DNA from: an uncultured Acidobacteriota bacterium
Lineage (GTDB): Bacteria > Acidobacteriota > Terriglobia > Bryobacterales > Bryobacteraceae
Reading direction: 5' to 3'
DNA: 64,000 nucleotides
NCBI GenBank assembly: GCA_902826605.1
Contig: CADEFM010000007.1
Location: 50,366-114,365 of the forward strand
Below, in pieces: positions 60,962-64,000 of this stretch; the stretch's first letter is position 1, and each line of letters begins with the position of its first letter. Under the pieces are notes generated by a model. It was given only the letters and a program-made list of their open reading frames with translations. It did not search any database and was not told where the DNA came from. The position numbers and the translations under genes were made by a program.

Positions 60962-61483
60962 GTGGAAGAGCAGTGGATCCAGATTGGCCGGTTATATCGG
61001 ACGCGTGGTCTTCGCGGTGAGTTGACCGGAGAACTGGATAGCCAGAAGCCGGGCCGCGAAGATACTTTGAAGGAATTGACGCTGGAGCGGGAAGGCCACC
61101 GCCGTTTGGTTCGCGTGGAAGAAATCTGGCGGCACGGCGGCCGGCCGGTGTTCAAGTTCGAGGGCATCGATTCGATTAACGATGCCGAGCCTTTGGAAGG
61201 CTCCGTGATTCTGGCGCCGGAGTCTGACGTGGTGCAGCCGGATGAAGGCGAGTATTCGCACGCCGCCCTGGTGGGTTCCCAGGTGGTGGCGGATCAAACC
61301 GGCGTGGCGATTGGCGTAGTGCAGGAAGTGGAAGAGTATGGCGGCCCGCCGCTATTGAAGGTTCAGACCGCGGATGGCCGCGAGGTTCTGATCCCGTTCG
61401 CGCGTGAGATTTGCAAGACGATTGACGCGGCGGCGAAGGTCATTCGCGTGGAGTTGCCAGAGGGATTGTTGGAGCTACAGTGA
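60962..61483 (+). CDS. rimM: 16S rRNA processing protein RimM
   Basis: A 173-residue 30S-maturation factor: I-G-R-L-Y-R-T-R-G-L-R-G-E near the start, a PRC-barrel C-terminal half with L-L-K-V-Q-T-A-D-G-R-E-V-L-I-P-F. GTG start. Overlaps trmD by 4 bases. Confidence 0.93.
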   Translation: MEEQWIQIGRLYRTRGLRGELTGELDSQKPGREDTLKELTLEREGHRRLVRVEEIWRHGGRPVFKFEGIDSINDAEPLEGSVILAPESDVVQPDEGEYSHAALVGSQVVADQTGVAIGVVQEVEEYGGPPLLKVQTADGREVLIPFAREICKTIDAAAKVIRVELPEGLLELQ

Positions 61484-62163
61484 AGTTTCATATCGTGACG
61501 ATTTTCCCGGAGTTTTTCCGGGGACCTTTCGAGCACGGCGTGATTCAAAGAGCCTGTGAAGCTGGGCGGATCGAAATTCACGTCCACGATTTGAGGACGT
61601 GGACGCAAGACCGGCACCGCACGGTGGATGACCGGCCTTTCGGCGGCGGCGAAGGGATGCTGCTAAAGGCAGGGCCTATATTTGAGGCGGTGGAAGCGAT
61701 CTGGCCCGATCGGAATCCGGGGCGCCGGGTGGTTTTGCTTTCGGCGCAGGGGCGTCAGTACGATCAGCGGCTGGCGCGTGAGTACAGCGGGTTGGATGAG
61801 CTGTTGCTGATCTGCGGCCGCTACGAAGGCGTGGATGAACGGGTGGCCGAGCACCTGGCCGACGATGAGATATCGATCGGCGACTACGTGCTGAGCGGTG
61901 GTGAACTGGCCGCGGCGGTGGTGGTGGATTCAGTGGCGCGGTTGATCGACGGCGTCTTGGGAAACCAGACGTCAGTGGTCGACGAGTCGTTCGGAGAACT
62001 GGGTTTATTGGATTGGCCGCAGTATACGCGGCCCGCGGAATTTCGCGGTTGGAAGGCGCCGGACGTGCTGCTGGGAGGGAATCACGAAGAGATCCTCAAG
62101 TGGCGCAGAAACGCCGCCCGCGAAAAAACCGCCCGGCTCCGGCCGGATTTATTGAGCGATTAA
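61480..62163 (+). CDS. trmD: tRNA (guanine-N1-)-methyltransferase
   Basis: A 227-residue SPOUT methyltransferase making m1G37 in t[36 protein letters not shown] and Y-V-L-S-G-G-E form the trefoil-knot SAM site. Coupled to rimM. Confidence 0.96.
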   Translation: MKFHIVTIFPEFFRGPFEHGVIQRACEAGRIEIHVHDLRTWTQDRHRTVDDRPFGGGEGMLLKAGPIFEAVEAIWPDRNPGRRVVLLSAQGRQYDQRLAREYSGLDELLLICGRYEGVDERVAEHLADDEISIGDYVLSGGELAAAVVVDSVARLIDGVLGNQTSVVDESFGELGLLDWPQYTRPAEFRGWKAPDVLLGGNHEEILKWRRNAAREKTARLRPDLLSD

Positions 62164-62189
62164 CGGTATTTAGAAAGTCGAGAACGATC

Positions 62190-62537
62190 ATGCATAACGC
62201 AGTATTGACGAAAATCCTGAACAAGAACAAGCGGGCGGATCACCCCGTGTTCCGCCCAGGCGATACTATTCGGGTGCACGTCAAAATCAAGGAAGGCGAC
62301 AAAGAACGTCTGCAGGCGTTCGAGGGCACGGTCCTCGCCAAGCACAATACAGGGATGGGCGAGACCGTCACGGTCCGCAAGATGAGCTTTGGCCATGGCG
62401 TAGAGCGGATTTTCCCCATGCAGGCGCCAGTTGTCGATCATATCGATGTGGTCCGCACAGGCCAGGTTCGGCGAGCCAAGCTCTACTATTTACGTGCCTT
62501 GAGGGGCAAAGCCGCGCGCTTGCGCGAGCGCGTCTAG
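62190..62537 (+). CDS. rplS: 50S ribosomal protein bL19
   Basis: A 115-residue ribosomal protein: [16 protein letters not shown] and F-E-G-T-V, then G-V-E-R-I-F-P. The ATG at 62190 is the family start; upstream in-frame codons lie in trmD. Confidence 0.96.
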   Translation: MHNAVLTKILNKNKRADHPVFRPGDTIRVHVKIKEGDKERLQAFEGTVLAKHNTGMGETVTVRKMSFGHGVERIFPMQAPVVDHIDVVRTGQVRRAKLYYLRALRGKAARLRERV

Positions 62538-62581
62538 GTTTTTGACCGCGTCCGCGCCCATACGGCCCGACCAAACGAGTT

Positions 62582-63253
62582 ATGCCGACTAGCCGCTATG
62601 AGCGCGCCGCCCGCAACGCCGGTTTCCACGGCATCGCCGGCTTGGATGAGGCCGGCCGTGGTTCATTGTTCGGACCCGTCTTTGCCGCCGCCGTCGTTCT
62701 GGATCCGGTGCGGCCAATCCGTGGCTTGGACGACAGCAAACTTCTCGACGCGGAACGCCGCGCGGTTCTGGCGACGCGCATTAAAGAACGTGCGGCCGCC
62801 TGGGCGGTGGGTGCGGCGGACGCCTTTGAAGTCGATCAGATCAATATTTTGGAGGCCTCGCGTCTGGCAATGAAACGTGCCGTGGAACGATTGCCGGGCG
62901 CGTGCGATTACCTGTTAATTGACGCCATCCGGGTAAATGTAGATTTGCCGCAAAAACCGTTAGTGCATGGCGACGCGCGGTGCTTTTCGATCGCCGCCGC
63001 TTCCATTCTGGCCAAGGTGGAGCGCGATGCCGCGCTGGACCGCTGGCATCATGTGTTTCCGGAATACGGTCTGGCATCTAATAAGGGTTATGCCACGCCG
63101 GATCACCGTCAGGCCTTGGCGGAGCATGGCCCCACTCATCTTCACCGGTTCAGCTTCAGTCCCGTGCGCGAGGCATGCCGGTCGCTTGTCTGGCCGGGCT
63201 ATCCCGTCCACCAGACGCAATCCCAACAAGGCGAACTGTTCGCATGTCCTTGA
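62582..63253 (+). CDS. rnhB: Ribonuclease HII
   Basis: A 223-residue RNase. The acidic site D-E-A-G-R-G, with D-D-S-K and D-A-I, plus S-I-A-A-A-S-I-L-A-K-V-E-R-D identify RNase HII. Its stop overlaps the next gene's start region. Confidence 0.96.
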   Translation: MPTSRYERAARNAGFHGIAGLDEAGRGSLFGPVFAAAVVLDPVRPIRGLDDSKLLDAERRAVLATRIKERAAAWAVGAADAFEVDQINILEASRLAMKRAVERLPGACDYLLIDAIRVNVDLPQKPLVHGDARCFSIAAASILAKVERDAALDRWHHVFPEYGLASNKGYATPDHRQALAEHGPTHLHRFSFSPVREACRSLVWPGYPVHQTQSQQGELFACP

Positions 63254-63594
63254 TGCCCGGCCATTCGGAAGACCCGGGACCGCAATCAGCGAGCGGGGAC
63301 TTCGCGTCACCCACCGCTAGTCAGCGCGTTGCACCAGTTACGTATCGGCTCCGCTGGCCCTATCGAAGCATTTGGGTAGTGCTCTTTTCCATGGTGTCCT
63401 TTGAAATCGGTCTTTTCTTAGCGGTTTTTCCATGGATGGACTATTGGACCTTCAACCATCTGGTCGGATATATCCCCGCCCTCGAAGCTTGTTGGGACGA
63501 TCCCTACTTCAAAGGCGCAATCAGCGGTTTGGGTTGCGTAAACCTATATATTTCCGCAAATCAGCTTACGACCCTTCTACTAAGGCGTAAGTAA
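63244..63594 (+). CDS. Small conserved membrane protein
   Basis: A 116-residue protein with a Ser/Pro-rich N-terminus, one clear membrane segment (S-I-W-V-V-L-F-S-M-V-S-F-E-I-G-L-F-L-A-V-F) and a second weaker hydrophobic stretch near the end (F-K-G-A-I-S-G-L-G-C-V-N-L-Y-I). ATG at 63244 or 63253, both within the rnhB stop. No known function; last gene of the translation cluster. Confidence 0.6.
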   Translation: MSLMPGHSEDPGPQSASGDFASPTASQRVAPVTYRLRWPYRSIWVVLFSMVSFEIGLFLAVFPWMDYWTFNHLVGYIPALEACWDDPYFKGAISGLGCVNLYISANQLTTLLLRRK

Positions 63595-63795
63595 TTTTGA
63601 TTCAATAGCCTACCTCACCTGAATTGCCGTCCATCTAGCCTGTTGGCACCAAAACACTAACTCCGTACTGGGTCTCTTAGGATAAATCCTACCACTTAGT
63701 ACCAAACACCTAGAGCTAACATTAAGGTGTTCTACCTAGAGAGCTAGCCCTCAAGTAAGGGGGTAAGCCTTACGTGACGTCAGGATGGTGAGAAA
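63595..63795 (+). other. AT-richer structured leader region
   Basis: About 200 bases, visibly poorer in G+C than the rest. It contains three perfect inverted repeats: TAGGAT-AA-ATCCTA (63678-63691), AACACCT-(13)-AGGTGTT (63705-63731) and GTAAGG-(7)-CCTTAC (63755-63773), then the palindrome TGACGTCA (63775-63782) just before the next start. It may be a structured 5' leader or a small RNA. No open frame is seen. Confidence 0.45.
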
Positions 63796-64000
63796 ATGAA
63801 GCGTTTCGCAAATCATTATGCTACAATCTGCACTGGTTTTGTTTTAAACAGTCTGCTTGGAGCGGGTGCCTTTTTTGGTCTCTTCTCTACAGTACGTGTC
63901 ATATCCCACGGCCCAGTACGGCCTCCGGGTGGTGACGGGAATATTGTCGCGCATGGTCCAGTACGGCCCCCAGGCGGTGACGGGAATATTGTCGCGCACG
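63796..64000 (+). CDS. Partial gene: secreted protein of 15-residue repeats
   Basis: A frame starting at ATG 63796, with GGTGAG upstream, and still open at the window end (68 residues seen). Residues 1-36 are a short basic start and a hydrophobic stretch (F-V-L-N-S-L-L-G-A-G-A-F-F-G-L-F) fit for a signal peptide or membrane anchor. From His38 the unit HGPVRPPGGDGNIVA occurs twice in full and begins a third time. The two complete units differ at five bases, every one synonymous and at third positions, so the protein sequence is under selection. No family is recognised. Possible roles are an exported structural repeat, an adhesin or a peptide precursor with repeated cores; all are inference. 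Confidence 0.7.
   Translation, partial: MKRFANHYATICTGFVLNSLLGAGAFFGLFSTVRVISHGPVRPPGGDGNIVAHGPVRPPGGDGNIVAH
63907..64000 (+). repeat. 45-bp in-frame tandem repeat
   Basis: Unit 1 is 63907-63951, unit 2 is 63952-63996, and unit 3 starts at 63997 and is cut by the window end. Period 45 bases = 15 codons. Differences between units 1 and 2 are cac/cat, ggc/ggt, cct/ccc, ccg/cca and ggt/ggc. Confidence 0.9.

Noticed and set aside
63907..64000. Terminal tandem repeat as a possible CRISPR array
   Set aside because: Units are contiguous without spacers, 45 bases long and in frame with silent differences, so it is a coding repeat.
1..64000. tRNA, rRNA or other known structured RNA genes
   Set aside because: No T-arm-like GGTTCGAATCC blocks with matching acceptor stems or rRNA segments were found by eye; a covariance-model scan would be decisive.

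Overview
The window reads as a chromosome segment of a member of the Acidobacteriota, most likely of the Solibacter/Bryobacter type. This is inferred from gene content and style: a large secreted protease with BACON domains, secreted proteins that begin with a W-x-x-K-P-F-x-x-W motif, the trpC-trpF-trpB-trpA-aroQ-tyrA order, CHAD/Ppx genes, an outer membrane implied by lptE and waaA-lpxK, and a GC-rich sequence with many GTG/TTG starts and 4-base ATGA/GTGA gene overlaps. No rRNA or tRNA gene was seen.

Layout. 1-8.3 kb: a SulP transporter with a tandem universal stress protein, a divergent NarL-type regulator, and a 1492-residue zinc protease with four BACON domains. 8.3-13.5 kb: a small sensor-kinase-like gene leading directly into the tryptophan/tyrosine genes; the trpC start codon sits in a perfect hairpin at that junction. 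13.5-21.1 kb: YtxH and envelope proteins, an M1-like peptidase, then psd-pssA-(Asd-like protein without its catalytic Cys)-lptE-holA. 21.1-34.5 kb: mixed metabolism, including queF coupled to an ornithine-cyclodeaminase-like gene, a stand-alone Cas6-like RNase, YggS, an amino-acid permease, Mpg, thpR-plsY-gpsA, and an ECF sigma/anti-sigma pair. 34.5-43.4 kb: signalling genes, then a polyphosphate-flavoured cluster (sixA, CHAD, ppx) divergent from two tandem thymidylate-kinase-like genes, the second with a changed P-loop. 43.5-52.4 kb: an ExeA-like ATPase, tpiA, a WaaA-LpxK fusion, nadD, secreted proteins of unknown function and an AsmA-like protein.

53.1-58.7 kb is accessory: a Tat-exported sulfite-dehydrogenase-like enzyme with its cytochrome c, a Fic-protein remnant, a DUF433/DUF5615 toxin-antitoxin pair, a tightly coupled DUF4238 - 61-residue ORF - TIR operon, and an AbiJ/HEPN-like protein. 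This block looks like a defence island inserted before the ffh locus.

58.9-63.6 kb is the conserved ffh-rpsP-khpA-rimM-trmD-rplS-rnhB translation cluster. After it comes an AT-richer stretch of small hairpins and, running off the window end, a small secreted protein made of a 15-residue repeat (HGPVRPPGGDGNIVA). The two complete repeat copies differ at five bases, all synonymous. This truncated gene is the least explained object in the window and the one most worth following.
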